DNA of 64,000 nt from Pseudomonas schmalbachii (lineage in GTDB: Bacteria > Pseudomonadota > Gammaproteobacteria > Pseudomonadales > Pseudomonadaceae), in the NCBI RefSeq assembly GCF_017589465.1, contig NZ_JAELYA010000003.1:310001-374000 (forward strand), read 5' to 3'. The position numbers and the translations under genes are program-made. Of this stretch, positions 1 through 9,840 are shown piece after piece (the stretch's first letter is position 1; every line of letters begins with the position of its first letter). The notes beneath the pieces were generated by a model that worked only from the letters and a program-made list of their open reading frames with translations, was not told the DNA's origin and did no database searches.

Positions 1-450
1 GCCATCGGCAGCGCCACGCACCAGGCTGTTCGCCAGTTGCGCCAGCAGCACGCCGACGATCAGCACCAGGGCCGCGCCGAAGACTTTCGGCAGGTACAGG
101 GCGAGCATGTCCAGGGTTGCCGAAACCCGCTGCAGGCCCAGGGATTCGGCCGCGGAAACCAGGAAGATCAGCAGGACGAACCAGTAGACGATCTTGCCGA
201 CCAGTGTCGACACCGGAACCTGGATACCCGCGCGCACCAGCAGCTTGGTCAGGCCGGTGCCGGCCATCAGGCGGTCCAGGCCGAGCTTGGCGAGCAGCTT
301 GGACAGCAGCGTGTCGAGCAGCTTGGCCACCACGAAGCCAAGCAACACCACGACCAGTGCGCCGAGCAGGTTGGGAATGAAGCCGGCCAGCTTGCCCCAC
401 AGGGTGTTCATGGCTGTGAGCAGGCTTTGCGTCCAGATGTCGAATTGCAT
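1..450 (-). CDS. cmpX: Mechanosensitive-channel-like membrane protein CmpX (partial, C-terminus off window)
   Basis: The 150 N-terminal residues visible contain three long hydrophobic segments (about residues 17-45, 78-98 and 118-140), each followed by basic or amphipathic stretches typical of the small-conductance mechanosensitive channel (MscS-type) family. The start ATG (450) has an AAGG ribosome site and lies only 2 bases after the crfX stop, so the two genes are almost certainly one transcription unit. The crfX-cmpX order upstream of sigX-oprF is characteristic of pseudomonads and is linked to the cell-wall-stress sigma factor SigX; sigX and oprF would lie beyond the left edge. The C-terminal pore and beta domains cannot be checked. 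Confidence 0.85.
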   Translation of the reverse strand, partial: MQFDIWTQSLLTAMNTLWGKLAGFIPNLLGALVVVLLGFVVAKLLDTLLSKLLAKLGLDRLMAGTGLTKLLVRAGIQVPVSTLVGKIVYWFVLLIFLVSAAESLGLQRVSATLDMLALYLPKVFGAALVLIVGVLLAQLANSLVRGAADG

Positions 451-452
451 GT

Positions 453-701
453 TCAGTCGGCCTTGTCAGCGGAAGGTGCGGAATTCTGTGTTTGACGCGA
501 TACGGGGGCAAGGTGCGGGGCGCCTTTGCTGATTCCGATCAGCAGCGCTTCCAGCCAGTGACCCATCAGGCTGAACAGGTCGCCGGCGCCGACCTGGCGG
601 TTGGCGGTTTTCAGCACCCGTCCCAGGCGTGCCTCGTCGTCCGGCTGCTCCGGAGGCATCCGCAGCAGATCGCGCAGGGACTCTTCGAATGGATCGTGCA
701 T
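453..701 (-). CDS. crfX: CrfX small protein of the cmpX-sigX-oprF locus
   Basis: 82-residue protein starting MHDPFEESL, recognised as CrfX by sequence and by its place directly before cmpX. An in-frame upstream extension exists, but the ATG at 701 has a GAGGT ribosome site five bases ahead and matches the known start. No membrane segment; residues 27-60 look amphipathic and helical. Its biochemical role is not established. The name (cysteine-rich-free / SigX-associated locus protein) gives little information, and the assignment rests on similarity and synteny. Confidence 0.8.
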   Translation of the reverse strand: MHDPFEESLRDLLRMPPEQPDDEARLGRVLKTANRQVGAGDLFSLMGHWLEALLIGISKGAPHLAPVSRQTQNSAPSADKAD

Positions 702-754
702 GCATACCTCGCCTATGTGTGGTGCTTGACGCAGTCCCTGATTCACAAGTCACA

Positions 755-1753
755 TCAGAGCCAGCGCAGGCGGCGGAATATCCACCACTGGAACAGTGCG
801 ATGCCGGCAATGACCAGGCATGCGATGGCAAAGCCGTAGGGCGCGCTCGACCCGGGAATCCCGCCCACGTTGATGCCGAGTAGTCCGGTCACGAAGCTCA
901 TGGGCAGGAAGAAGCCGGTAATGATACCAAGCAGATACATCGTGCGGTTCATTCTTTCGGTCATCCGCCGGTGCTCCGCCTCCTGGATCAGGCTGATCCG
1001 CTCGCGAACCAGCTCAAGCTCCTCGAGGTTGCGCGTCAGGCTGTTGTACAGCTCGTTCCAGTAGTCGGCATCGTCGGCCACGGTCCATGAGAGCTTCAGC
1101 TTGACCAGTTGCGCATAGATGTCGCGCTGCGGCGCCAGATAGCGGCGCAGGCCGGCAGCACGGCGGCGCAAGGTCCGCAACTGATGCTGATCGGGAATGC
1201 TGCGCTCGTCTTCCTCGATCGCCTCTTCCATGCCGTCGAGCCGGTCGGCAAGTCCGCCGATCAGTGTGTCCACACGATCCGTCATGTAGTGCGCCAGAGC
1301 CAGCAGGAGCTCGGAACTGGTCTTCGGCCCGCGCCCGGCGGCAAGGTCGGCACGCATCTCTTCCACCGCCTTGGTCGAGCGCATGCGCAGGGAAATCAGT
1401 CGCTGCCCCTCGATATAGACGCGCAAGGAAACCATGTCCTCCGGCATCGCGCCGGGGTTCAGGTTCACTCCGCGAAGGAACACCAGCAGGCGCTCGGCCC
1501 CCAGATCGACGATCCGCGGGCGGGTGGCCTCCTCGAGCAGCAGGTCGCAGGCGAACTCGTTCAGGTCGCTGGACTCGCGCAGCCAGACCTGGGCCTCCGG
1601 CACTCCGCGATCCCAGTGGACCCACAGGGTCTCTTCCGGCGTCAGGTCGAGCAGCGGCAATTCGGCGCGCGAAACCTGGCGGCCACCGCCGTGCCCATCC
1701 AGCACGTATCCATAGATAAGCCCGCGCTCGGTAGCGCTTTCGTATTGCTGCAT
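755..1753 (-). CDS. cmaX: CmaX, CorA/ZntB-like divalent metal transporter
   Basis: 332 residues. The N-terminal two thirds is a soluble CorA-type funnel domain rich in long helices. The C-terminus has two membrane segments (about residues 270-290 and 305-325), with the loop signature G-I-N (in TGLLGINVGG) in place of the canonical G-M-N of CorA. The GIN variant is typical of the ZntB-like branch, so zinc or another divalent cation may be the substrate. The ATG at 1753 follows GGGAGAACGG; the longer frame to 1849 lacks a ribosome site and is rejected. It sits 53 bp upstream of crfX on the same strand, as in other pseudomonads. Confidence 0.85.
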   Translation of the reverse strand: MQQYESATERGLIYGYVLDGHGGGRQVSRAELPLLDLTPEETLWVHWDRGVPEAQVWLRESSDLNEFACDLLLEEATRPRIVDLGAERLLVFLRGVNLNPGAMPEDMVSLRVYIEGQRLISLRMRSTKAVEEMRADLAAGRGPKTSSELLLALAHYMTDRVDTLIGGLADRLDGMEEAIEEDERSIPDQHQLRTLRRRAAGLRRYLAPQRDIYAQLVKLKLSWTVADDADYWNELYNSLTRNLEELELVRERISLIQEAEHRRMTERMNRTMYLLGIITGFFLPMSFVTGLLGINVGGIPGSSAPYGFAIACLVIAGIALFQWWIFRRLRWL

Positions 1754-1891
1754 CCGTTCTCCCGTTGGATGGTCGCGGCTGCATGTGAACACCGGGGGAA
1801 ACGCCCTTGAGGAGCTACTCAGAGGATGTTGGAAGTCGTTGATTTGCAACGACTCCCCACATTGACTCGAACAGCCGTCAAACGTTCGGTG

Positions 1892-2380
1892 TCACTCCGG
1901 CATTTTCAGCGCCTGGGGCGAAACGATGATGCCGTTGTTGTCGGCATAGACGAACTCGCCCGGGCGGAAGGTAATACCGCCGAAGGTCACCGGCACGTTC
2001 AGGTCGCCGATGCCGCGCTTGTCGGTTTTCATCGGATGGCTGGCCAGCGCCTGCACACCGAGGTCGGTCTGGGCGATCACATCCACGTCGCGGATGCAGC
2101 CGTAGACCACGATGCCTTCCCAGCCGTTCTTCGCCGCCTTCTCGGCCAGCATGTCGCCAAGCAGCGCGCGGCGCAGCGAGCCGCCGCCGTCCACGACCAT
2201 GACCTTGCCCTTGCCGTCCTTCTCCACCTGCTCCTTGACCAGGGAGTTGTCCTCGAAGCACTTGATGGTGACGATTTCGCCGCCGAAGGAATCGCGCCCG
2301 CCGAAATTGCTGAACATCGGCTCGACGACCTGGACCAGCTCCGGATAGGCGTCGCAGAGATCGGGGGTTACGTAATGCAT
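1892..2380 (-). CDS. rraA: RraA family protein (RNase E inhibitor RraA or HMG/oxaloacetate aldolase-like)
   Basis: 162 residues, the normal length for the RraA family, with the typical beginning [13 protein letters not shown] and the conserved [10 protein letters not shown] and [11 protein letters not shown] blocks. A perfect ribosome site (GGAGGAACTCCCC) precedes the ATG at 2380. E. coli RraA binds and inhibits RNase E; many family members instead have class II 4-hydroxy-4-methyl-2-oxoglutarate / oxaloacetate lyase activity. The sequence alone does not decide which applies. An RraB homolog is also present in this window (38953-39291), which favours the RNase E reading slightly. Confidence 0.85.
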   Translation of the reverse strand: MHYVTPDLCDAYPELVQVVEPMFSNFGGRDSFGGEIVTIKCFEDNSLVKEQVEKDGKGKVMVVDGGGSLRRALLGDMLAEKAAKNGWEGIVVYGCIRDVDVIAQTDLGVQALASHPMKTDKRGIGDLNVPVTFGGITFRPGEFVYADNNGIIVSPQALKMPE

Positions 2381-2569
2381 GGGGAGTTCCTCCAGATGAA
2401 CATGACTAGCGGGTGAACGGAACGGACCGGTCCAGCCTGCCATCGACGGCCGGGACGGCACGAAAGCAGGCCGGCAGGCGCCGGGAATGACCGGAATACC
2501 TGATGGCGTCACAGTCTAGCGACAGACAGGCCGACACGAAACGTACAAGAAGACGCCTGAAGCCGAACC

Positions 2570-3550
2570 TCAGGCGGAAACCTGCACATCCACCTGCCGC
2601 GGCAATCCACCGTGCTGCAGCCAGTGCCTCACCAGGGGCCAGACCTCGCGCTGCGCAGCCTTGCTGATCAGCATTTCGGCATGCCCGAAATCCTCCGAAA
2701 AACCTTCGCGGCGCCCCAGGCAGAGGAACTCGCGAACCTCGGAACCGAACTGTTCGAGCAATTGGCGGCAGTGCCACGGCGGGTCCTGGAAATCGCCTTT
2801 CGACGCGACGGCGAGCACCGGGACACGGCATTCGGCCAGACCTGCCCACCAGTCCTTCTCGCGATCGCCGAAACGACCGAACAGCCGATACCAGCGTAGT
2901 GCCTCCAGGGCAACGCCCACTGGCTCGTCCTCGGGACCACGCCGGAGCCGGGAGCCGGACAGGCCGCCCATGCGCTTGAGCAGGAAGCGGCTGCTCCATT
3001 CCACCGGCGGCAGCTTGAGCGGCCAGTAATTGCGGCTCACCTGGCTGCCGAACAGCGCGGCACTCGCCACCTCCGCAGCGCCCAGGTACTGCCCGCCAAG
3101 CGCCGCCGCCAGTGATGTCCCTCCCAGCGAATGTCCCAGCCAGTGCGCGGCCTGGCCAGCCTGTTCGACGACGAAGGCGGCGATCGCCGGCAGGTCATGC
3201 CGCGCGTAGTCGGCCACCTGATTGCGGTCATACGCCTGGTTGCGCGGGGACAAGCCATGCCCACGCATTTCCGGAATCCAGACATCGAAGCCTTCCCGGG
3301 CAAGATAAGGCCCCAGTCCGATGCACTTGGGTGAATACCAGAAGCGCCGATTGGAGAAGCTGCCATGCAGGAGAATCACCGGAACGCCCCGGCCACCTTC
3401 GCGATCTGCCCTACCCAGGCGCGTCACGGCAAGTTCGACACTTGGATCAGGGCTGTTGCCCGGCTTCAGGCGATACACGTCCTCGGCGAGGTCACCGCGC
3501 AACTCAGCGCTCAACAGCGCCACGGGAAAGAGTTCACTACTGCTTTGCAT
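2570..3550 (-). CDS. Alpha/beta-hydrolase (esterase/lipase family)
   Basis: 326 residues. The oxyanion-hole motif is in VILLHGSFSNRRFW, the nucleophile elbow is G-H-S-L-G-G (Ser in HWLGHSLGG), a likely acidic residue is in VASKGDFQDPPW, and a candidate catalytic His is near the C-terminus in DFGHAEML. The fold is a classic alpha/beta-hydrolase of the kind annotated as esterase or polyhydroxyalkanoate-type lipase. There is no signal peptide, so it is likely cytoplasmic. The in-frame ATG at 3571 is possible, but it falls in the ppsA terminator hairpin, so 3550 is chosen. Substrate unknown. It is the last gene before the terminator that separates it from ppsA. Confidence 0.8.
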   Translation of the reverse strand: MQSSSELFPVALLSAELRGDLAEDVYRLKPGNSPDPSVELAVTRLGRADREGGRGVPVILLHGSFSNRRFWYSPKCIGLGPYLAREGFDVWIPEMRGHGLSPRNQAYDRNQVADYARHDLPAIAAFVVEQAGQAAHWLGHSLGGTSLAAALGGQYLGAAEVASAALFGSQVSRNYWPLKLPPVEWSSRFLLKRMGGLSGSRLRRGPEDEPVGVALEALRWYRLFGRFGDREKDWWAGLAECRVPVLAVASKGDFQDPPWHCRQLLEQFGSEVREFLCLGRREGFSEDFGHAEMLISKAAQREVWPLVRHWLQHGGLPRQVDVQVSA

Positions 3551-3571
3551 GATTCTGATTGCTACGAACAT

Positions 3572-3603
3572 AAAAAAGGGCGGGTTGAATACCCGCCCTT
3601 TTC
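3572..3603 (-). terminator. Rho-independent terminator of ppsA
   Basis: Twelve-base-pair perfect stem (3574-3585 with 3591-3602), five-base loop, and a run of T on the minus strand after the stem. It lies 19 bp after the ppsA stop codon. Confidence 0.85.
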
Positions 3604-3621
3604 AGGATTACCGAACGACCG

Positions 3622-5994
3622 TCAGGCCGGCTGAGCTTCCGCGAGGAAGAACCAGGTATCCAGTACCGAGTCCGGGTTCAGCGACACGCTGTCGATGCCC
3701 TGCTCCATCAGCCACTTGGCCAGATCCGGGTGGTCGGACGGGCCCTGGCCGCAGATGCCGATGTACTTGTCGGCCTTGCGGCAGGCGGAGATGGCGTTGG
3801 CCAGCAGCTTCTTGACCGCAGGGTTACGCTCGTCGAACAGGTGCGCAACGATACCGGAGTCGCGGTCCAGACCGAGGGTCAGCTGGGTCAGGTCGTTGGA
3901 GCCGATGGAGAAGCCGTCGAAGTACTCGAGGAACTCATCGGCCAGCAGGGCGTTGGACGGCAGCTCGCACATCATGATGACGCGCAGGCCGTTCTCGCCA
4001 CGCTTCAGGCCGTTGGTGGCCAGCAGGTCGACGACCTGGGAGGCTTCGCCCAGGGTACGCACGAACGGCACCATCAGCTCGACGTTGGTCAGGCCCATTT
4101 CGTTGCGGACTTTCTTCATCGCACGGCATTCGAGCTCGAAGCAGTCGCGGAACGATTCGCTGATGTAGCGCGAGGCGCCGCGGAAGCCGAGCATCGGGTT
4201 CTCTTCTTCCGGCTCGTAGAGCTTGCCGCCGATCAGGTTGGCGTATTCGTTGGACTTGAAGTCCGACAGACGCACGATGACCTTCTTCGGCCAGAACGCA
4301 GCGGCCAGGGTGCTGACGCCTTCCACCAGCTTCTCGACGTAGAAGCCGACCGGATCGTCATAACCGGCGATGCGCTTCTCGACGCTTTCCTTGACGTCAG
4401 CCGGCAGGCTGGCGAAGTTCAGCAGCGCCTTCGGGTGCACGCCGATCATGCGGTTGATGATGAATTCCAGGCGGGCCAGGCCAACGCCTTCGTTCGGCAG
4501 TTGGGCGAAGTCGAATGCGCGGTCCGGGTTGCCGACGTTCATCATGATCTTGAACGGCAGGTCGGGCATGGCGTCGACCGAGTTCTGGCGCACGTCGAAG
4601 CCGAGTTCGCCTTCGTAGATCAGGCCGGTATCGCCTTCGGCGCAGGAAACGGTCACGCGCTGGCCGTCTTGCAGGACGGCAGTGGCGTTGCCGCAGCCGA
4701 CGACGGCCGGGATACCCAGTTCACGGGCGATGATCGCCGCGTGGCAGGTACGGCCGCCACGGTTGGTAACGATGGCGCTGGCGCGCTTCATCACCGGCTC
4801 CCAGTCCGGGTCGGTCATGTCGGAGACCAGCACGTCGCCCGGCTGAACCTTGTCCATCTCGGAAACGTCGTGGATCACCTTGACCGGGCCGGCGCCGATG
4901 CGCTGGCCAATGGCACGGCCTTCGACCAGCACCTTGCCCTTCTCTTTCAGCAGGTAGCGCTCCATCACGTTGGCGCTGCTGCGGCTCTTCACGGTTTCCG
5001 GACGAGCCTGAACGATGTACAGCTTGCCGTCGTCACCGTCCTTCGCCCACTCGATGTCCATCGGACGCTCGTAGTGCTTCTCGATGATCAGAGCCTGCTT
5101 GGCCAGTTCGGTAACTTCGGCATCGCTCAGAGCGAAGCGGGCACGATCGGCCTTCTCCACGTCAACGACCTTGACCGACTTGCCGGCCTTGGCTTCGTCG
5201 CCGTAGATCATCTTGATCGCCTTGCTGCCCAGGTTGCGACGCAGGATCGCCGGGCGGCCAGCCTCCAGGGTCGGCTTGTGCACGTAGAATTCGTCGGGGT
5301 TCACCGCGCCCTGTACCACGGTCTCGCCGAGGCCGTAGGCGCCGGTGATGAACACCACGTCACGGAAGCCGGATTCGGTGTCCAGGGTGAACATCACGCC
5401 GGCGGTGCCGGTTTCCGAGCGGACCATGCGCTGCACGCCGGCGGACAGGGCGACCAGCTTGTGGTCGAAGCCCTGGTGCACGCGGTAGGCGATGGCGCGG
5501 TCGTTGAACAGGGAAGCGAATACTTCCTTGGCGGCGCGGATCACGTTGTCCACGCCACGGATGTTCAGGAAGGTTTCCTGCTGGCCGGCGAAGGAAGCGT
5601 CCGGCAGGTCTTCGGCGGTGGCGGAGGAACGCACGGCCACGGCCATGTTGTCATTGCCGCCGGCCATTTCGGCGAAGGCCTTGCGGATCTCGGCATCGAG
5701 CTGGGCCGGGAACTCGGCGTCCATCACCCATTGACGGATCTGCGCGCCGGTCTTGGCCAGGGCGTTCACGTCATCGACATCGAGGGCATCCAGCGCCGCA
5801 TGGATGCGATCGTTCAGGCCGCTCTGCTCGAGGAAGTCCCGGTAGGCCTGGGCAGTGGTGGCGAAACCACCCGGTACGGAAACGCCGGCACCGGCAAGAT
5901 TGCTGATCATTTCGCCCAGGGATGCGTTCTTGCCCCCCACATGTTCGACGTCATGCACGCCGAGCTTATCGAGGGAAACTACGTACTCTACCAA
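3622..5994 (-). CDS. ppsA: Phosphoenolpyruvate synthase
   Basis: 790 residues, full length for PpsA, which converts pyruvate + ATP to phosphoenolpyruvate + AMP + Pi in gluconeogenesis. The N-terminal ATP-binding domain ([33 protein letters not shown]) is followed by the phospho-His swivel domain with catalytic His in [18 protein letters not shown], and by a C-terminal PEP-binding TIM barrel ending with the catalytic Cys in [13 protein letters not shown]. The start codon is TTG (5992-5994), with GGAGAGATCACC ahead of it; no ATG gives the conserved [12 protein letters not shown] beginning. It is divergent from ppsR, whose product controls PpsA by phosphorylation. Confidence 0.97.
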   Translation of the reverse strand: MVEYVVSLDKLGVHDVEHVGGKNASLGEMISNLAGAGVSVPGGFATTAQAYRDFLEQSGLNDRIHAALDALDVDDVNALAKTGAQIRQWVMDAEFPAQLDAEIRKAFAEMAGGNDNMAVAVRSSATAEDLPDASFAGQQETFLNIRGVDNVIRAAKEVFASLFNDRAIAYRVHQGFDHKLVALSAGVQRMVRSETGTAGVMFTLDTESGFRDVVFITGAYGLGETVVQGAVNPDEFYVHKPTLEAGRPAILRRNLGSKAIKMIYGDEAKAGKSVKVVDVEKADRARFALSDAEVTELAKQALIIEKHYERPMDIEWAKDGDDGKLYIVQARPETVKSRSSANVMERYLLKEKGKVLVEGRAIGQRIGAGPVKVIHDVSEMDKVQPGDVLVSDMTDPDWEPVMKRASAIVTNRGGRTCHAAIIARELGIPAVVGCGNATAVLQDGQRVTVSCAEGDTGLIYEGELGFDVRQNSVDAMPDLPFKIMMNVGNPDRAFDFAQLPNEGVGLARLEFIINRMIGVHPKALLNFASLPADVKESVEKRIAGYDDPVGFYVEKLVEGVSTLAAAFWPKKVIVRLSDFKSNEYANLIGGKLYEPEEENPMLGFRGASRYISESFRDCFELECRAMKKVRNEMGLTNVELMVPFVRTLGEASQVVDLLATNGLKRGENGLRVIMMCELPSNALLADEFLEYFDGFSIGSNDLTQLTLGLDRDSGIVAHLFDERNPAVKKLLANAISACRKADKYIGICGQGPSDHPDLAKWLMEQGIDSVSLNPDSVLDTWFFLAEAQPA

Positions 5995-6121
5995 GGTGAT
6001 CTCTCCACTAAGTGTTGGACAAGCTCAAACGGGGCCGGAGGGGACTGTTCCGCCGCTTTCTGGTCTGGGTCCGAAAAATGAGTGACAATGCCCGGCAAGT
6101 GGCCTTGCAAAAGCGCGGCCC

Positions 6122-6150
6122 ATCATAACCAAGAATCGTTCCTACCTTAA
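6122..6150 (-). promoter_or_regulatory. Candidate sigma-70 promoter for ppsA
   Basis: On the minus strand, a -10 hexamer TATGAT (6122-6127) and a weak -35 TTAAGG (6145-6150) are separated by exactly 17 bp. This would give a 5' leader of roughly 120 nt before the TTG start. Assigned by eye; the -35 match is poor. Confidence 0.35.
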
Positions 6151-6164
6151 GGCCCGCAGCGCAG

Positions 6165-6983
6165 ATGAAACGTACGGCATTTTTTATCTCCGATGGCACC
6201 GGCATCACTGCCGAAACCCTCGGGCAAAGCCTCCTTGCGCAGTTCGAGAACATCAACTTCGTCAAACTGACGCGGCCCTACATCGATACCGAAGAAAAAG
6301 CGCGCACCATGGTACAGCAAATCAATGCTGCTGCCGAGTCTGACGGCGCCCGGCCAATCATCTTCGATACCATCGTCAACCGCGAGATTCGTGCCGTTCT
6401 GGCTCACTCCAACGGCTTCATGATTGACATCTTCTCGACCTTTTTGTCCCCGCTGGAGCAGGAATTATCCTCGGATTCGTCGTATTCCGTCGGAAAATCC
6501 CACAGCATTGGCCACAACGCCAACTACATGGAACGTATCGAGGCGGTGAACTTCGCCCTCGACAACGACGACGGCGCCCGCACGCACTACTACGACAAGG
6601 CCGACCTGATCCTGGTCGGGGTGTCGCGCTGCGGCAAGACCCCCACCTGCCTCTACATGGCGCTGCAATACGGCATCCGCGCCGCCAACTACCCGCTCAC
6701 CGAAGAGGACATGGAGCGCCTGCAGCTGCCCAATGCGCTGAAAAAGCACAAGCACAAGCTGTTCGGCCTGACCATCGACCCCGACCGCCTGACCGCCATC
6801 CGCAACGAGCGCAAGCCCAACAGCCGCTACGCCAGCTTCGCCCAGTGCGAATTCGAAGTGCGGGAAGTGGAGAACCTGTTCCGCCGCGAAAACATCGCCT
6901 TCCTCAACTCCACGCACTTCTCCGTGGAGGAAATCTCGGCGAAGGTGCTGGTGGAAAGAGGCGTCGAGCGCCGCCTCAAGTAA
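6165..6983 (+). CDS. ppsR: PEP synthase regulatory protein (bifunctional kinase/pyrophosphorylase)
   Basis: 272 residues, the usual size of the DUF299/PSRP family. It phosphorylates PpsA on the threonine next to the catalytic His using ADP, and removes that phosphate by Pi-dependent pyrophosphorolysis. Visible signatures are [15 protein letters not shown] at the N-terminus and the P-loop-like [15 protein letters not shown] (about residues 151-165). It is divergent from ppsA, with a shared 170-bp control region, which fits the functional pairing. It is followed by its own terminator. Confidence 0.95.
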   Translation: MKRTAFFISDGTGITAETLGQSLLAQFENINFVKLTRPYIDTEEKARTMVQQINAAAESDGARPIIFDTIVNREIRAVLAHSNGFMIDIFSTFLSPLEQELSSDSSYSVGKSHSIGHNANYMERIEAVNFALDNDDGARTHYYDKADLILVGVSRCGKTPTCLYMALQYGIRAANYPLTEEDMERLQLPNALKKHKHKLFGLTIDPDRLTAIRNERKPNSRYASFAQCEFEVREVENLFRRENIAFLNSTHFSVEEISAKVLVERGVERRLK

Positions 6984-7008
6984 GCCCGACGCTGTCGCAG
7001 CGAGCAGG

Positions 7009-7036
7009 AAAGCCGACCTTCGTGGTCGGCTTTTTT
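7009..7036 (+). terminator. Rho-independent terminator of ppsR
   Basis: Stem AGCCGACC / GGTCGGCT with loop TTCGT, followed by TTTTT; it begins about 28 bp after the ppsR stop. Confidence 0.9.
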
Positions 7037-7160
7037 CATTGCAGACACCGGCCGGCACACGAATTGCGGCGATATTCGCCCATCGCGCCTATCATTCTTC
7101 AGACCACTTCACCCGTGGGCCCGCCACGGGTCCGGCGTTTCCTAACGAAGGAGAAGCGCC

Positions 7161-8807
7161 ATGCGAGAATGTCCGCGCCTCGCCCTGCTCGCCATACTGG
7201 TTCTGACCGGCTGCTCCGACGAAGACAAGCCGCCCGCTGCGCAAGCACCTGCCAGCAGCGCCGCGCCGGCCACCCAGGCAGCCCAGGCTCCCGCTCCCAC
7301 GCCTGCCCCACCCGCCGCAGCACCACCGGCCACCCCGGCGGCCGCACCAGCGCCAGCACCAACCGAAGCGGTCTTCAGCGCCGAACAGCTCGACCAGATG
7401 CTCGCGCCACTGGCGCTGTATCCCGACTCGCTGCTCGCCCAGGTGCTGATGGCCACCACCTATCCGGGCAACGTCGCCGATGCGGTGGCCTGGTCCAAGG
7501 CGCACCCGAATGTCAGTGGCGACGAGGCGGTGCGCCAGGTCGCCAACCAGCCGTGGGACCCCAGCGTGCAGTCGCTGGTCGCCTTCCCCGCCGCGCTGGC
7601 CACCCTCGGCCAGGACCCGGCCTGGGTGCAGCGCGTGGGCGACGCCTTCCTCGCCCAGCCCGACGCCGTGATGGATTCGATCCAGCGCCTGCGCCGTCAG
7701 GCCCAGGCGGCCGGCAACCTGCAGTCGAACGAGCAGCAGACGGTCACCGTCAAGCCCGCCGCACCGCCTCCTGCAGCTCCGGCGCAGTCCAGCGGGGACA
7801 CCGTAGTGGTCCAGCAGCCCGCCCCGGCACAGACCATCATCATCGAGCCGGCCAACCCGCAGGTGGTCTACGTCCCCAGCTACAACCCCAATCAGGTCTA
7901 TGGCACCTGGGCCTACCCATCCAGCCCGCCGGCCTACTACCCGCCTCCGCCCGGCTATTACATCGGCACCGCCCTGGCCACCGGCCTGGCCTTCGGCACG
8001 GGGATCGCCATTGCCAACGCTCTCTGGGGCGACTGCGACTGGGGTCGCCATGACCTGGACATCGACGTCAACCGCTACAACAACATCAACGTCAACCGCC
8101 AGTTCAACGACAATCGGCAATTCAACACCAATCGCCAGCAGATCAACGCCAATCGCGGCACCTGGAGACATGACCCCACCTACCGCAACGGCGTGCCATA
8201 TCGCGATCAGGCCAGCCGTGAACAGTTCAGCCGGCGGCTGGCCGGCAGCGAACAGCGCGAGGCCCTGCGCGGCTTCGACTCGGACCGTGCCGCGGAGCGT
8301 TCTCGCGCCCGGGAAAGCCTGACGCAGCGCGGCATTACCGCACCGGCCACCAGCAACCAGCAGGCCCGTGAGCGCGCACAGGCAGCCACTCGCGAGATGC
8401 GCGACAACCCGCAGGCGCGTCAACGCGCGCAGCAGTCTCTGCAGGACAGAGGCGGCGACCAGGCACGCGAACGGGCCCAGGCAGCCACTCGCAAACTGCA
8501 GGACAACCCGCAGGCGCGCCAACGCGCCCAGCAGTCGCTGCAGAACCGGGGCGGCGACCAGCAGGCACGCCAGCACTCCCAGAACAATCTGAAGGCCCGC
8601 CAGCAGTCACGCCAGCAATTCACCCGGACCCAGGCGCCACGCAACAACGCCTTCGCCGGCGCCCGCAACCCATCCCAGTCCCGCGACCTCGCCAGCCGCG
8701 GACAGGCCAGTCGCGCCGCTGCCAGCCGGCCGCAGGCAGTACGCGCCGGCCATACCGTGCAACGCCCCGCTCGCGCTTCCGGGGGCGGCTTCCAACGGCG
8801 CAGATAA
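7161..8807 (+). CDS. DUF3300 lipoprotein
   Basis: 548 residues. A signal peptide II ends in LTGC (lipidated Cys18), followed by an Ala/Pro-rich linker (residues 22-70). The DUF3300 domain begins at EQLDQMLAPLALYPDSLLAQ and ends with VVYVPSYNPNQVYGTWAYP; a glycine-rich hydrophobic segment and an Asn/Arg-rich region come next. The C-terminal third is low-complexity Arg/Gln and carries two 33-residue tandem repeats (codons 403-435 and 436-468), visible as a 99-bp DNA repeat. Function unknown; the lipobox and absence of catalytic motifs suggest a structural or cell-envelope role. It is followed after 12 bp by the DUF2950 gene, a pairing common in Proteobacteria. Confidence 0.85.
   Translation: MRECPRLALLAILVLTGCSDEDKPPAAQAPASSAAPATQAAQAPAPTPAPPAAAPPATPAAAPAPAPTEAVFSAEQLDQMLAPLALYPDSLLAQVLMATTYPGNVADAVAWSKAHPNVSGDEAVRQVANQPWDPSVQSLVAFPAALATLGQDPAWVQRVGDAFLAQPDAVMDSIQRLRRQAQAAGNLQSNEQQTVTVKPAAPPPAAPAQSSGDTVVVQQPAPAQTIIIEPANPQVVYVPSYNPNQVYGTWAYPSSPPAYYPPPPGYYIGTALATGLAFGTGIAIANALWGDCDWGRHDLDIDVNRYNNINVNRQFNDNRQFNTNRQQINANRGTWRHDPTYRNGVPYRDQASREQFSRRLAGSEQREALRGFDSDRAAERSRARESLTQRGITAPATSNQQARERAQAATREMRDNPQARQRAQQSLQDRGGDQARERAQAATRKLQDNPQARQRAQQSLQNRGGDQQARQHSQNNLKARQQSRQQFTRTQAPRNNAFAGARNPSQSRDLASRGQASRAAASRPQAVRAGHTVQRPARASGGGFQRRR
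8367..8564 (+). repeat. 99-bp tandem repeat (2 copies) inside the DUF3300 gene
   Basis: Two in-frame copies (8367-8465 and 8466-8564) encode the same 33-residue Arg/Gln/Ala-rich unit, with few substitutions between copies. Copy number may vary between strains. Confidence 0.8.
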
Positions 8808-8819
8808 GGAGTTCCCGCC

Positions 8820-9710
8820 ATGCATGCCGCATTTCGCACCCTGGTCGTCATTCTGCTGGGCCTGGCGACCCAGAGCCTGCAGGCGCAGGAGACGTTCGCC
8901 ACGCCGGAAGCCGCCGGCGAAGCCTTCATCGCGGCGCTCGGCACGGAGAAGTCCGATCCCGAACGCCTGGCCGCCCTGCTCGGCGCCGACTGGCACAGCT
9001 ACATCCCCACCGAAGGGGTCGATCGCTCCGATGTCGACGCCTTCCTCGCCCACTACCGGGAAAAACACGTGATCCAGAAGGACAAGCCCGACCGCGCCCA
9101 TCTGGTGGTCGGCAACGATCCATGGACACTGCCGCTGCCCATCCTGCGCGGCAAGCAGGGCTGGGCGTTCAACGCCAAGGCCGGCGGCGAGGAAATCCGC
9201 GTGCGGCGCATCGGCCGCAACGAAGAAGCCGTGGTGAAGGCCGCGCAGGCCTACCACGATGCGCAGATGGATTACGCCGAAGTCGATCGCGACGGCGACG
9301 GCGTGCTGGAGTACGCGCAGAAGTTCATGAGCAGCGACGGCCAGTACGACGGCCTCTACTGGCCCGAGGAGGAAGGCGTCGAGGAAAGCCCGCTCGGCCC
9401 GCTGTTCGGCGACGAGCTGCCGACCGGCGCCTGGCATGGCTACCACTACCGGATCCTTACCGCCCAGGGGCCATCCGCACCCGGCGGCGCCTACGACTAC
9501 AAGATCGGCGACGACATGAGCCGCGGCTTCGCCCTGATCGCCTGGCCGGCCAAATATGGCGACAGCGGGGTGATGAGCTTCATGATCAGCCACGACGGCG
9601 AGGTCTTCTCCAAGAACCTGGGAGCGGACGGCGCCAAGCTGGCCATGAAAATGAACCGCTTCGACCCGGACAGCAGTTGGAGCGAGGTCAAGGAGCAGCC
9701 GGCACCCTGA
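8820..9710 (+). CDS. DUF2950 exported protein
   Basis: 296 residues. The signal peptide has a hydrophobic core at residues 7-20 and a likely cleavage site near LQA-QE. DUF2950 blocks are recognisable: TFATPEAAGEAFIAAL, the YHDAQMDYAEVDRDGDGVLEYAQK segment (the DRDGDG stretch resembles a calcium-binding loop) and the C-terminal FMISHDGEVFSKNLG. An AAGGAG ribosome site precedes the ATG. It is co-transcribed with the DUF3300 lipoprotein. No enzymatic function is known for the family; a shared periplasmic or surface role with its partner is inference. Confidence 0.85.
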   Translation: MHAAFRTLVVILLGLATQSLQAQETFATPEAAGEAFIAALGTEKSDPERLAALLGADWHSYIPTEGVDRSDVDAFLAHYREKHVIQKDKPDRAHLVVGNDPWTLPLPILRGKQGWAFNAKAGGEEIRVRRIGRNEEAVVKAAQAYHDAQMDYAEVDRDGDGVLEYAQKFMSSDGQYDGLYWPEEEGVEESPLGPLFGDELPTGAWHGYHYRILTAQGPSAPGGAYDYKIGDDMSRGFALIAWPAKYGDSGVMSFMISHDGEVFSKNLGADGAKLAMKMNRFDPDSSWSEVKEQPAP

Positions 9711-9840
9711 AAGACACCGGAACAGGCCGTTTCTGCAAACTCCGCCGCCCCGCTCAAGGCAGGGCGCCGCATGGATGCAGGCGTGAAACAAATACCCTGC
9801 CAGAACGCCAACCGACTGTCGCCGTCGAAAAACCGCATGG

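Noticed and set aside
1861..1885. TTGACTCGAACAGCCGTCAA as an Anr box
   Set aside because: The half-sites are separated by 10 bases rather than 4.
3730..6081. Long plus-strand open frame (783 codons) opposite ppsA
   Set aside because: Antisense shadow of a high-GC gene; PpsA on the minus strand shows all family motifs while this frame shows none.
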